From: Cytophagaceae bacterium
Lineage (GTDB): Bacteria; Bacteroidota; Bacteroidia; Flavobacteriales; Flavobacteriaceae
DNA length: 64,000 nucleotides
Assembly (NCBI GenBank): GCA_002710685.1
Contig: PALD01000037.1
Coordinates: 124,001 to 188,000 of the forward strand
Direction of reading: 5' to 3'
This document shows, piece after piece, positions 25,231 through 33,989 of this stretch. The translations under genes and the position numbers were made by a program. The notes under the pieces were generated by a model. That model saw only the letters and a list, made by a program, of their open reading frames with translations, was not told the origin of the DNA and did no database searches. How positions within the stretch are numbered: the first letter of the stretch is position 1; every line of letters starts with the position of its first letter.

Positions 25231-26205
25231 TTATTTTTTGTCCAGAAATTTTACCGACTTAAGTATGGATTCCAGCTCAAACATATTGTCCCTTTGACTT
25301 GCAGAGGGTTTAAAGATAAATCCCTCTAGTACAAGATACCTGTTATTCTTCTCGTCCTTAATGGCATAATTAATAAAGGGTCCCGCCATGAACTTGCCAC
25401 GCACTTCCCAGGTGCCCTTGGTCTCATAGGCAGGCTTGCCATCAATGGTCGTGGTGTACAGATAGGGTGCATAGGCGGCTTCGGTAGCAAAACGGGCACC
25501 TTCATCCACCGTGATGTTATCGCCACTTATCTGGTTGCGCATCCCTATAATTGCTCCTATGGTGTTTGTATCGGTTATTCGCTCTAGCGGAACTTCATAA
25601 ATCGTGATGTTCATGTCCCCATGGGGTATATCCTTGCGTATCCAGAAAAAACCATCTTCTTGCTTTGCATAGCGGTAAGCTGATGGAAACTTCAATGAAA
25701 TACCAAATGCTTTTTGAATAGGCTCATCATCTTTTAAGGAAAGGTTGATTCTCCTTATTTTTTCTTGCACATCCTCATTTTTAAAGGCGCTCACGATTTT
25801 TGCACTGTCCCGTCTTATGATATCCACGATGCTGCGGCTGGTGGGCCCTTGAATAACCACACCGGCCTGCGGGCGGGCGTAGGGGTTCTTGAGCATCTCG
25901 ATACCTGCCGTATCTGCATATTTGATTTCTAAAAAGGTGCGCTGCTTGCGCATAAACCCGGTAAATGCCTGCTGTGGCATCTGGTTGATGTCAAAGAGTG
26001 GCTCAATACGGGGCAATCCATCTACGGGACCGGCAAATTTTTCCCTTATGGTTTCTCCTATGGTATCTTGCCAGAGGTTGTTGTCCATAACCACCGTAAG
26101 GGCATTAAGGGCACCAGATGATTCCGGGACGTATTTTTGAGATGGTTTGTTGTCACATGAAATGAGTACTACTAAAAGTAATAGGGCAGTAACTAGTTTT
26201 TGCAT
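25231..26205 (-). CDS. DUF4837 family lipoprotein
   Basis: A 324-residue exported lipoprotein: the signal LLLLVVLISCDNKPS ends in a lipobox cysteine at about residue 17. The mature region, with GALNALTVVMDNNLWQDTIG and a later KTLEFKYADTAG-like part, matches DUF4837, a Bacteroidota family of unknown function. There are no further membrane segments. It lies 10 bp downstream of the lytic transglycosylase gene on the same strand, a conserved neighbour in flavobacteria, which hints at a cell-envelope role. Confidence 0.78.
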   Translation of the reverse strand: MQKLVTALLLLVVLISCDNKPSQKYVPESSGALNALTVVMDNNLWQDTIGETIREKFAGPVDGLPRIEPLFDINQMPQQAFTGFMRKQRTFLEIKYADTAGIEMLKNPYARPQAGVVIQGPTSRSIVDIIRRDSAKIVSAFKNEDVQEKIRRINLSLKDDEPIQKAFGISLKFPSAYRYAKQEDGFFWIRKDIPHGDMNITIYEVPLERITDTNTIGAIIGMRNQISGDNITVDEGARFATEAAYAPYLYTTTIDGKPAYETKGTWEVRGKFMAGPFINYAIKDEKNNRYLVLEGFIFKPSASQRDNMFELESILKSVKFLDKK

Positions 26206-26215
26206 GGTTGTGGTT

Positions 26216-27787
26216 TTATTTGGAAACTACCAGGGTCTGCCCTGGTTTTAGCGATGTCCCACTAATATCGTTCCAAACTTGTAAGTTTTTTGTGGTAACT
26301 CCAGGAAATTTTTTTGCAATCGTCCATAATGAATCGCCGCTCTGTACAACATAGGTTTTATTGCCGCTTGAACCTGCCTGATTGTTCCTTGAGCCAGAAC
26401 TTGCCGAAGCAACTGGTCTTGTGGGGTATATGACCAGTCTTTGCCCTATTTTCAGGTTGGTGCTCCTTAAGTTGTTCCAGCGTTTTAACTGTGACACGCC
26501 CACGCCATACTTACTTGCAACCTTGCCCAGGTAATCACCGTTTTTTACCCGGTATACTATGCGCTCGGGGGTTTCTACATATTGGGGCAGGGTGGCTTCT
26601 TTTCTCTTTAGCTCTTCTGAGGTGACCTGGTAAATGGCATCCTCATTGGTCACAAATTTTCCCATTGCCTGCTTGGGCAGGCGCAGGGCATATTTTTTAT
26701 CTTCTACAAAGGGGATGATATCCATTTTATATGATGGGTTGAGAAATTGAAGTTGCTCGATATCCACACCGGTATATTTTGAGACCTGTTCCAGGGTTAT
26801 CATGCTCTTAACGTGCACCGTGTCTGTCTGAAAATAATTATACTCTGGTTTTTTTGGTTTGTAGCCGTGCTCATTTGCATATTCAAAAATATAGAGTGTG
26901 GCCAGAAAGGCAGGGAGGTATCCTGCGGTTTCCCGCGGAAGGTAGCGACGCAGGTTCCAGTAGTTTTGAGAGCCGCTGCGGCGCATTGCCTTGGTCACAT
27001 TGCCCGGGCCTGAATTATAGGCAGCAAGGGCCAGGTCCCAATCTTCAAAAACATCATACAATGTCGTGAGGTAGCTCGTGGCCGCCTCCGTGGACCTCAG
27101 GGGGTCCATTCGTTCATCTACATATGAGCTTACATCCAGCCCGTAAAGCTTTGCGGTGGGAAACATGAACTGCCATATACCGGTGGCACCTACTGGTGAT
27201 TTTGCCCTGGGCCGCATCGCAGACTCCACAATGGACAGGTATTTAAGCTCCAGTGGCATGTTCTTTTTATCCAATGCCTGTTCAAATGTGGGAAAATAGA
27301 ATTCGGTAAGGCCCATAAGCCTTTCCATCGTGGGTTTATGGCGGCGCAGGGACATGTTTATCACACTCTCCAGCGAGGTGTTGTACTCAATGTTAAAAGG
27401 GGTCTTTGCATCAAGGATGGCCAGTCTCTTCTTGAGGGTGTCTGTGGGCACCATCAAGGCTTCCTTAGAATTATAATCAAGGGATTGTACCATGTTTGTG
27501 ATGGAGTCAAAGAGGTCTTCTGCCATAAGGCGAGACATCCATATACTGTCAAAACGGGCGGCGGCGGCCTCATCAAGCAGCTCATAATGTACTTTTCCCT
27601 CCTTGCCCTTAACGGCCATGCGCTGCAGGTCTGGGTCTTGATTGTCAATGGAGTCCAGCAGGATCTTAAATTGATCTGCGTCTAGGGTTTCATCTTCTGT
27701 GGACGTGGAGGATTGCCCTGATGGGGAATCTTGTGCATTTAGAAATTGAAACGTAATCAGTAAGGATAAAAATAGGTATCTGCTCAT
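26216..27787 (-). CDS. Lytic transglycosylase with two LysM domains (MltD-like)
   Basis: A 523-residue periplasmic murein hydrolase. It has a cleavable signal peptide (about residues 1-18), an SLT catalytic domain with E188 (LKYLSIVESAMRP) and GATGIWQFMFPTA, and two LysM peptidoglycan-binding domains (about 408-455 and 475-520). It cleaves glycan strands with formation of 1,6-anhydro-muramic ends. Domain order is that of MltD, but the lipobox is missing, so it may be soluble in the periplasm. Co-transcribed with DUF4837. Confidence 0.9.
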   Translation of the reverse strand: MSRYLFLSLLITFQFLNAQDSPSGQSSTSTEDETLDADQFKILLDSIDNQDPDLQRMAVKGKEGKVHYELLDEAAAARFDSIWMSRLMAEDLFDSITNMVQSLDYNSKEALMVPTDTLKKRLAILDAKTPFNIEYNTSLESVINMSLRRHKPTMERLMGLTEFYFPTFEQALDKKNMPLELKYLSIVESAMRPRAKSPVGATGIWQFMFPTAKLYGLDVSSYVDERMDPLRSTEAATSYLTTLYDVFEDWDLALAAYNSGPGNVTKAMRRSGSQNYWNLRRYLPRETAGYLPAFLATLYIFEYANEHGYKPKKPEYNYFQTDTVHVKSMITLEQVSKYTGVDIEQLQFLNPSYKMDIIPFVEDKKYALRLPKQAMGKFVTNEDAIYQVTSEELKRKEATLPQYVETPERIVYRVKNGDYLGKVASKYGVGVSQLKRWNNLRSTNLKIGQRLVIYPTRPVASASSGSRNNQAGSSGNKTYVVQSGDSLWTIAKKFPGVTTKNLQVWNDISGTSLKPGQTLVVSK

Positions 27788-27900
27788 GGTCTTAAGAACG
27801 GCGTAAATGCTAAAGTCGTATTTTTCATCCTATTTGTCAACCATCACTTGTTAAAGTAATGAACAAGCCTGTTCATAATATTGATTTTCAAGATTTTCCC

Positions 27901-27976
27901 CGGGCAGGGATAGTAGCGGAAATCCCACAGCGAGCCGCGGCGAGCGAGGAATTGCAGCGTATAGCCCGGCTGCCCG
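27901..27976. repeat. Structured intergenic element with terminal inverted repeat
   Basis: CGGGCAG (27901-27907) and CTGCCCG (27970-27976) flank a GC-rich block containing AGCGGAAATCC, GCGAGCCGCGGCGAGCGAGG and TGCAGCGTATAGCCCGG. It ends close to the stop of the ABC permease gene. I recall similar blocks between genes in other flavobacteria, which would make it a dispersed element, but only one copy is in this window. Confidence 0.45.
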
Positions 27977-27984
27977 CATAATAT

Positions 27985-29184
27985 TCATTCCAAGAGTTTG
28001 GGTTGGATCCTGCTGGAGGCAAGATAGGATGCGAGTAGCCCCAGGATGCTTATGGTGGCAAAAACGGCTATAAAGTTGACCGGCATGAATTTCATGGGGT
28101 ATGGGAGCGAGGGCGTGATCATCACCCACTCAAAGGTGATTTGCCCCGCGACGATGAGGGCTCCCAGGAGGAGTCCCAGCATGCCTCCACAAAGGGTCAT
28201 CAACCCGCCCTGCATGAAAAAGACACGCCTAATCTCAGGTATTGTGGCACCCAGGCTGTGCAGGGTCTTGATGTTGCTCTTTTTATCCAGGATTATCATG
28301 ATGATGCTGCCTATGAGGTTGAACAATGCGATGATGAGCACAAGGGTAAAGATGAGGTAAACGGCCAGGTTTTCTGCATTGAGCATCTTGTAGAGCTTGT
28401 CGTTCAACTGTATGCGGGTAAGTATCTTGGCATTCTCGCCCATGACCTCCTGTACCTTCTTCATGGTTTTTGTGAGGTCTGCGTTGCTGGTGGTCTTGAT
28501 TTCTAGCGAGCTCAGGGTGTTGTCATCATAGTTGAGCAGTTCACGGGCAAAGTCCAGGTTGACAAAGACATACTTGTTGTCCAGCTCCTCATTGACCTGA
28601 AACATGTCGCTCACCACCAGCTGTGATGAGTTGAACGCCTGTGTGGGGTCTGTGATCTGCCCTGTTCCGGGCTTGGGCACCATGACCTGCAACAGGTTCT
28701 GAAAGTTGTTGACCCCTAGTGATAGGATCCTGGAAATACCAAAGCCTATGGTCGCCACATGCTCTTGTGGTGTGATCCAGCTGCCGTAAAGCAGTGTGCT
28801 GTCTATGGGGTTTACCCTGCGATAGTTTGTGTCAACGCCCTTAATGTACGCTATGTGGTTCTTGCCGCGGTACTCAAGAAAGGCGCGTTCTTCAATAACC
28901 TTGGTGTACTGGGCGACTCCGGGGATCTCCTTGAGTTGTGATTCTTGTTTTGGCGTAAGCCTAATGGTCTTGCCACTGGCAGGTATGACCTTGACATCTG
29001 GATCAAAAATAGATGAGAAGGACAGGCTGAACTCCTTGAGGCCAGAAAAGCCTGAAAGTACGATGAACAATGCCGCGGCCCCCGCCACGATGCTTATTGC
29101 AGAGATTATGGTAATGATGTTTATTGCATTGTTTGAGCTCTTTGAAAAGAGGTAGCGCCTTGCAATAAACAGTGAAAATTTCAT
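27985..29184 (-). CDS. LolC/LolE-type ABC transporter permease
   Basis: A 399-residue membrane protein with the MacB/FtsX topology: one N-terminal membrane segment (about 19-45), a large periplasmic domain (about 50-270) and three C-terminal segments starting near VYLIFTLVLIIALFNLIGSI. The opening FSLFIARRYLFSKSSNNAINIIT split here is typical of lipoprotein-releasing permeases. In Bacteroidota this protein likely extracts lipoproteins from the inner membrane or has a related role; no ATPase is adjacent. It follows rbfA by 9 bp, a conserved flavobacterial pair. Confidence 0.85.
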   Translation of the reverse strand: MKFSLFIARRYLFSKSSNNAINIITIISAISIVAGAAALFIVLSGFSGLKEFSLSFSSIFDPDVKVIPASGKTIRLTPKQESQLKEIPGVAQYTKVIEERAFLEYRGKNHIAYIKGVDTNYRRVNPIDSTLLYGSWITPQEHVATIGFGISRILSLGVNNFQNLLQVMVPKPGTGQITDPTQAFNSSQLVVSDMFQVNEELDNKYVFVNLDFARELLNYDDNTLSSLEIKTTSNADLTKTMKKVQEVMGENAKILTRIQLNDKLYKMLNAENLAVYLIFTLVLIIALFNLIGSIIMIILDKKSNIKTLHSLGATIPEIRRVFFMQGGLMTLCGGMLGLLLGALIVAGQITFEWVMITPSLPYPMKFMPVNFIAVFATISILGLLASYLASSRIQPKLLE

Positions 29185-29193
29185 GAATGGGTC

Positions 29194-29586
29194 TTATGAT
29201 TTTTTGCGCTTGGGCAAGAGGTCACGGTTTTCGATGGGGTTTTCCTCTCCCTTGAGCGAGCGGTCTATGCCGTCGATATACTCCAGTGAATCGTCAATAA
29301 AAAAACTAAGGTCTGGCATGCGGCGCAGCTGGTTGCGCGTGCGCTGGGCAATATCATGCTTGATGAACGGCTTTACGGTATTGATCTCCTTGAGGAGCTC
29401 TGGGGCCTTGCCGTGTGGAAAAACACTTACATACACCTTTGCAATGGAGAGGTCTGTGGTCACATTTACCTTACTCACGGATACGATAAGGTCTTTTACG
29501 CCAGCCTCGCGCAATGCCTTTTGTATCACATCTACAAGATCCCGTTGCAAAACGCCGGCGACCTTCTTTTGCCTATTTGTTTCCAT
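29194..29586 (-). CDS. rbfA: Ribosome-binding factor A
   Basis: A 130-residue KH-like protein with the family opening RQKKVAGVLQRDLVDVIQKA, then DLIVSVSKVNVTTDLSIAKVYVSV and a C-terminal LRRMPDLSFFIDDSLEY. It binds the 30S subunit and assists late 16S rRNA 5' maturation and cold adaptation. Normal length. First gene of a two-gene unit with the ABC permease. Confidence 0.93.
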   Translation of the reverse strand: METNRQKKVAGVLQRDLVDVIQKALREAGVKDLIVSVSKVNVTTDLSIAKVYVSVFPHGKAPELLKEINTVKPFIKHDIAQRTRNQLRRMPDLSFFIDDSLEYIDGIDRSLKGEENPIENRDLLPKRKKS

Positions 29587-29655
29587 GGTGCAAAAGTACG
29601 TTATTCGCTAGATTCTAATTAATAAGTAAATTGCTTTTTCATATACTGGGTAATC

Positions 29656-30060
29656 ATGAAAAAAATTGAACACATAGGCATAGCGGTAAAAGACCTTGAA
29701 GCTTCTAATGCGCTTTACGCGAAATTATTATCAACGCAACACTACAAGGTGGAGGAAGTTGCCGCCGAAGGTGTCAACACCTCCTTCTTTAAGGTGGGCG
29801 AAAACAAGATAGAGCTTCTCCAGGCCACAGACCCGCAAAGTCCCATTGCCAGGTTCATTGACAAAAGGGGAGAGGGCATCCACCATATTGCCTATGCGGT
29901 CGACGATATACGCATTGAGATGAAGCGCTTAGCTGATGAAGGTTTTATATTATTGACAGAAGAGCCCAGGCGTGGTGCAGATAACAAACTTGTAGCCTTT
30001 GTTCACCCCAAAAGCGCTGGTGGCGTACTGGTGGAGCTCTGTCAAGATATTGATGTTTAG
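29656..30060 (+). CDS. mce: Methylmalonyl-CoA epimerase
   Basis: A 134-residue glyoxalase/VOC-fold protein. KIEHIGIAVKDLEASNALY at the start, KIELLQATDPQSPIARF, GEGIHHIAYAVDDI and GVLVELCQ at the end give the expected metal ligands (two His, Glu). It interconverts R- and S-methylmalonyl-CoA in propionate metabolism. It is transcribed alone, divergently from rbfA. Confidence 0.92.
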   Translation: MKKIEHIGIAVKDLEASNALYAKLLSTQHYKVEEVAAEGVNTSFFKVGENKIELLQATDPQSPIARFIDKRGEGIHHIAYAVDDIRIEMKRLADEGFILLTEEPRRGADNKLVAFVHPKSAGGVLVELCQDIDV

Positions 30061-30098
30061 GCGAGTGTGGGTTTTGCACGATACATTTTTAATTAATG

Positions 30099-30130
30099 TT
30101 TGCAGCCATTAAAAATTAATGTTATTTTTG
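30099..30130 (+). promoter_or_regulatory. Flavobacterial promoter for the tRNA gene
   Basis: TTTG (30099-30102), a 20-bp spacer and TATTTTTG (30123-30130) fit the -33/-7 pattern. The transcription start would be about 30 bases before the tRNA. Confidence 0.65.
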
Positions 30131-30165
30131 CGCCCTCTTAGTTCTGAAAAATTGAACATGGAGCG

Positions 30166-30239
30166 GGTCCTATAGCTCAGCTGGTTAGAGCACTTGACTC
30201 ATAATCAAGGGGTCCATGGTTCGAGCCCATGTGGGACCA
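30166..30239 (+). tRNA. tRNA with CAT anticodon (Met, or Ile with lysidine)
   Basis: A 74-base cloverleaf: acceptor GGTCCTA pairs with TGGGACC, D-arm GCTC/GAGC, anticodon arm CTTGA-CTCATAA-TCAAG, T-arm CATGG-TTCGAGC-CCATG. The anticodon is CAT. From sequence alone elongator tRNA-Met and tRNA-Ile (C34 modified to lysidine) cannot be separated safely; it is not an initiator type by its acceptor pairing (G1-C72 is paired). CCA is not encoded. Confidence 0.95.
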
Positions 30240-30253
30240 CAGAAACACTTTTT

Positions 30254-30296
30254 AAAGCCTCGTAAATCAATGATTTGCGAGGTTTTTTTGTTTTTT
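30254..30296 (+). terminator. Intrinsic terminator after the tRNA gene
   Basis: CCTCGTAAATC and GATTTGCGAGG form an 11-bp stem (one G-T pair) around a 3-base loop, followed by TTTTTTTG and TTTTTT. Confidence 0.9.
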
Positions 30297-30360
30297 ACTT
30301 CCGTGATGCCTTTTGATTAACAATGATCCCAAAGTCAGATTCTTGATACTTTCTACATTC

Positions 30361-30421
30361 TTTACAATCTTTGACACAAATGTGCTAGTAGGTTCATATG
30401 CCCTGGGGTAGATTTATACAG
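30361..30421 (+). promoter_or_regulatory. Upstream block A shared with the GH2 promoter region (candidate regulator binding site)
   Basis: A 61-bp segment that aligns without gaps to 38097-38157. 21 of the first 29 positions and 12 of the last 16 are identical (shared cores TTACA, TCTTTG, ACAA.TGT.CTA and TACAG), while the middle differs. It ends 43 bp before the first sulfatase ATG. It is a plausible operator for the hybrid two-component regulator encoded at 33990. Confidence 0.6.
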
Positions 30422-30464
30422 TTCAAAAAATCAAACGATTTCGGTACAATTCAATTTTTTATTC

Positions 30465-32138
30465 ATGCATATAAAAAATAGGTTTTTTTCAAGCTCATTG
30501 CTTGCATTTGCAATCACCTTGTCCTCTTGTAAGACCCTAAGCAAGGAGACAATAGCCAAGGGCGAAGATACCCCAGTCCAAAAGCCAAACATAATCCTCA
30601 TAATGTCTGACGATATGGGGTACAGTGACATAGGGGCCTATGGCGGCGAGGTAGAAACCCCTAATCTTGATAAGTTGGCAGCTGAGGGCGTGAAGTTTAC
30701 CCAGTTCTATAATACCGCGCGTTGCTGTCCCACCAGGGCATCGCTCATGACGGGGCTTTACCCCCATCAAACCGGGATAGGGCACATGACAAACCCTCCT
30801 AACTCAGACCAGCATGATATGGAGCTGCCAGCCTATAGGGGGTACTTGAACAAAAATAATGTCACCCTTGCAGAACTGTTGAGGCAGGCAGGATATCATA
30901 CCTATATGTCAGGTAAGTGGCACCTGGGCATGGAGAAAGAAGACCAGTGGCCACTACAACGTGGTTTTGAACATTTTTATGGCATTCTGCCCGGTGCGTC
31001 TAATTATTTTAGACCAGAAGCTCCCCGCGGTATAACCGTAGACAATGAGCAAGTTGTGATCACAGATGAAGATTATTACACCACGGATGCCTTTACTGAC
31101 AATGCAATAAAATTTATTGATGGGTCTCAATCCCAGCAAGATGACAAGCCCTTTTTTCTATATCTCGCCTACACGGCACCACACTGGCCATTGCAAGCCC
31201 CTAAGGAAAACATAGATAAATACAGAAAGATGTATGATGAAGGCTGGCAGGCCATACGGGAAGAACGGTATGCGCGTATGCAAAAAATGGGGATTATAGA
31301 TGAGCAGACGGTTCTTTCAGACCAAGATTCAAAAGCATGGGACAGCCTATCAGGAGAAAAGAAAAAGGAAATGTCCTTGAGACGGGCCATTTATTCTGCA
31401 CAAATAGACCGTATGGATGAGAACATAGGTAGGCTCGTGGAACATCTCAAGCAAAAAGGACTGTATGAAAACACCCTGCTTGTCTTTCTGGATGACAATG
31501 GGGCTTGCGCAGAAGGAGGTATGCTGGGCGGAGGACCCGCAAAGCAACTGGAAACCAAAGAAGGATATTTCCTGTCCTACGGACAGGCCTGGGCAAACGC
31601 CTCAAACACACCCTTTAGAAAGTACAAGCACTGGTTGCACGAAGGGGGTATCGCAACCCCCCTCATCGTTCACTGGCCAGCGGGAATCAAAGGGGACAAT
31701 AACGGAAAAACAATCAGGCAATATGGTTTTTTACCAGATATCATGGCCACGTTTGCAGATGTTTCTGGTGCTCAATACCCAGCTCAATATAACGGCAATG
31801 CAATACCGCCCATGGAGGGAGAGAGCCTTTTGCCCTTGCTTGAAGGAAGTGTGGGGCAAATCCATGATAAACCCATCTTCTGGGAGCATGAAGGCAACAA
31901 GGCCGTGCGCCTGGGCAACTATAAACTTGTTATGGAGTGGAAGGGCAAAAACAAGAACCACTGGGAACTTTATGACATTTCAAGCGACCGCAGCGAAGAA
32001 AACGACCTTTCTGCCCAAAATCCCGACAAGGTCAACGAGATGGTCGCCATGTGGGAGTCATGGGCAAAGGATAAACAGGTGGAACCCTGGGACAAGATCC
32101 AGGGGATCATGAATGCTAAGAGAAAAGAAAAAGGGTAA
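30465..32138 (+). CDS. Family S1 sulfatase (lipoprotein)
   Basis: A 557-residue formylglycine-dependent sulfatase. A signal peptide ends in the lipobox TLSSC (cysteine 22), so it is likely anchored in a membrane and may be surface-exposed. The metal site NIILIMSDDMGYSD and the sulfatase signature C87-C-P-T-R91 (within TARCCPTRASLMTGLYPHQTG split here) are intact, and VFLDDNGACAEGG carries the second metal-binding DDN. It hydrolyses a sulfate ester on a glycan. It overlaps the next sulfatase gene region so closely (stop at 32138, next ATG at 32140) that the two are one transcript. Substrate not deducible. Confidence 0.92.
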   Translation: MHIKNRFFSSSLLAFAITLSSCKTLSKETIAKGEDTPVQKPNIILIMSDDMGYSDIGAYGGEVETPNLDKLAAEGVKFTQFYNTARCCPTRASLMTGLYPHQTGIGHMTNPPNSDQHDMELPAYRGYLNKNNVTLAELLRQAGYHTYMSGKWHLGMEKEDQWPLQRGFEHFYGILPGASNYFRPEAPRGITVDNEQVVITDEDYYTTDAFTDNAIKFIDGSQSQQDDKPFFLYLAYTAPHWPLQAPKENIDKYRKMYDEGWQAIREERYARMQKMGIIDEQTVLSDQDSKAWDSLSGEKKKEMSLRRAIYSAQIDRMDENIGRLVEHLKQKGLYENTLLVFLDDNGACAEGGMLGGGPAKQLETKEGYFLSYGQAWANASNTPFRKYKHWLHEGGIATPLIVHWPAGIKGDNNGKTIRQYGFLPDIMATFADVSGAQYPAQYNGNAIPPMEGESLLPLLEGSVGQIHDKPIFWEHEGNKAVRLGNYKLVMEWKGKNKNHWELYDISSDRSEENDLSAQNPDKVNEMVAMWESWAKDKQVEPWDKIQGIMNAKRKEKG

Positions 32139-32139
32139 G

Positions 32140-33822
32140 ATGATAAAATACAAAGTCTATTTGAGATTACTGGTGCTGGTGGGTTTATCCACCTTATGTA
32201 CCGCAAGTAAGAGCCTGGATAAAAAGAACATAAAAGATAAGCCCAATATCATCTTTATCCTGGCTGATGACCTCACAAGATGGGATACCGCCACGTATGG
32301 CAGTGTCGATTCCAGGACACCCACCATAGATAGCCTGGCCGCAAGTGGCATGAAGTTCAATAGATGCTATCAGGCAGCGCCCATGTGCTCACCCACACGG
32401 CACAATCTATTGACCGGCATGTACCCCGTGCGCACAGGCGCATACCCCAACCACACCTATGCAAAAAAAGGAACAAAGTCCGTGGTGCATTACCTCGAGC
32501 CATTGGGGTACAGGGTTGCCCTTTCGGGGAAAAGGCACATACTCACTAAAGAAGTATTTCCATTTGAATATATAGACGGTGACGACCACTCGACCACAGA
32601 CCCTGATTTTGAAAAAATCGATTCATTCCTGGGGGATGTGGAAAGCAAGGACGACAACTTTGCCCTTTTTGTAAACTTTAAATCTCCCCACTCCCCATGG
32701 ACAGAAGGAGACCCCGGCCAGTTTGATAAAGACAAGGTAACCCTGCACCCCTATCTTGCAGATACCCCTAAAACACGAGAACAGTTTATAAACTACCTCG
32801 CAGAGATCAATTACCTGGACGGGCAAATAAAACAGACCATGAACTTGCTTAAAAAGCATGGCTTTGCAAAAAACACCATAGTCATGTTCTCCACAGAGCA
32901 AGGCAGCAGCATGCCCTTTGCAAAATGGACACTATATAATGCCGGGGTAGGTTCTGGGTTGATAGTCAACTGGCCAGGAAAGATCAAGCCGGGCTCAGTT
33001 AGTGAGGCACTGGTAGAATATAGCGACATTGTGCCCACCATGATTGACGCGGCAGGGGGCAAGCCTGTCAAAAACCTGGACGGCTCCTCGCTGTTACCGG
33101 TACTGCTTGACGGTAAAAAGGAGCATAAGGAGTACACCTACGCATTACAGACGACCCGCACGATTTTTAGTGGTGCGGAATATTACCCCATACGCTCAGT
33201 CTCTAACGGGAGGTACCGGTTGATCCTCAACTTAACACCAGATGCAGATTTTCAAAACACCACCGTGATGCGTGATGCCTACTATAAAGAATGGAAAAGT
33301 AGTAAGGATCCTAAAATTTTGGCTTTGGCCAAAAAATATGAGCACCGCCCGGCTATTGAGTTATATGATGATAAAAATGACCCATATGACCAGCATGACC
33401 TTGCCGGTGATCCTCAACATGCCTCACTCATAAAAGAGCTAAGGCAAAAGCTGTATGAATGGATGAGCTATTGTGGCGATAAGGGCATCAGGACAGAGCT
33501 TGAAGCAAACATCCATACCAACCACCGTGTAAATGCTACTGAAACCGTATCAATGCACCTGGATGCCCTACCCGCTCAAAAAAAAGGAAATATTGAGGTC
33601 AAAGAAGATGGGTATTACATCTTTTATCTTCCACGGGGCAAAAAATCCACCTTGATGATAGATGGTGAAGAACTTTTCTTTGGCAATCACGGGGGCAAGG
33701 AATATTCTAATTATGTAGTGGCATCGCTCCAGGCAGGAAAACACAAGATACTACAGGAGCCAGAAACCAGGTTAGAGTGGACCGGTCCAGAAATCCCAAG
33801 GACAAAATTTAAAATCAAGTAA
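32140..33822 (+). CDS. Family S1 sulfatase with C-terminal beta-domain
   Basis: A 560-residue sulfatase. ATG at 32140 (one base after the previous stop) gives a normal signal peptide (LRLLVLVGLSTLCTASKS); an ATG at 32113 would overlap the previous gene. The FGly signature is C83-S-P-T-R87 after QAAPM, and the N-terminal metal site is NIIFILADDLTRWDTA. The usual second D-x-G metal motif reads FSTEQGSSMPFAKW, as in heparan-N-sulfatase-like subgroups. About 100 extra residues at the C-terminus (IEVKEDGYYIFYLPRGKK, LMIDGEELFF) look like a PA14-type or other beta-sandwich. Cooperates with the preceding sulfatase. Confidence 0.9.
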   Translation: MIKYKVYLRLLVLVGLSTLCTASKSLDKKNIKDKPNIIFILADDLTRWDTATYGSVDSRTPTIDSLAASGMKFNRCYQAAPMCSPTRHNLLTGMYPVRTGAYPNHTYAKKGTKSVVHYLEPLGYRVALSGKRHILTKEVFPFEYIDGDDHSTTDPDFEKIDSFLGDVESKDDNFALFVNFKSPHSPWTEGDPGQFDKDKVTLHPYLADTPKTREQFINYLAEINYLDGQIKQTMNLLKKHGFAKNTIVMFSTEQGSSMPFAKWTLYNAGVGSGLIVNWPGKIKPGSVSEALVEYSDIVPTMIDAAGGKPVKNLDGSSLLPVLLDGKKEHKEYTYALQTTRTIFSGAEYYPIRSVSNGRYRLILNLTPDADFQNTTVMRDAYYKEWKSSKDPKILALAKKYEHRPAIELYDDKNDPYDQHDLAGDPQHASLIKELRQKLYEWMSYCGDKGIRTELEANIHTNHRVNATETVSMHLDALPAQKKGNIEVKEDGYYIFYLPRGKKSTLMIDGEELFFGNHGGKEYSNYVVASLQAGKHKILQEPETRLEWTGPEIPRTKFKIK

Positions 33823-33843
33823 AGAAACCGGGGGATGTGTTTA

Positions 33844-33860
33844 TTTGGGTTTAACCCAAA
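33844..33860. repeat. Perfect inverted repeat between sulfatase 2 and the regulator gene
   Basis: TTTGGGTT-T-AACCCAAA, followed by eight A on the plus strand, so on the minus strand it is a hairpin followed by T. It lies 21 bp after the sulfatase stop. Confidence 0.4.
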
Positions 33861-33989
33861 AAAAATTAAAATGGTCAGATAGGGTAAGGTAATTTTTTAG
33901 TTTTTCCAGTCTTGCCCTGTCCAGGCCTTTTTTGACCTATTTTAAAACAGAGCATTCTCAAATTTACCTATATTGAGCAAATCGTACAC

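Noticed and set aside
27851-28129. Small minus-strand open frame of 92 codons spanning the structured block and the permease 3' end
   Set aside because: It overlaps the permease in another frame and its peptide is the translation of the GC-rich intergenic element, not a protein family.
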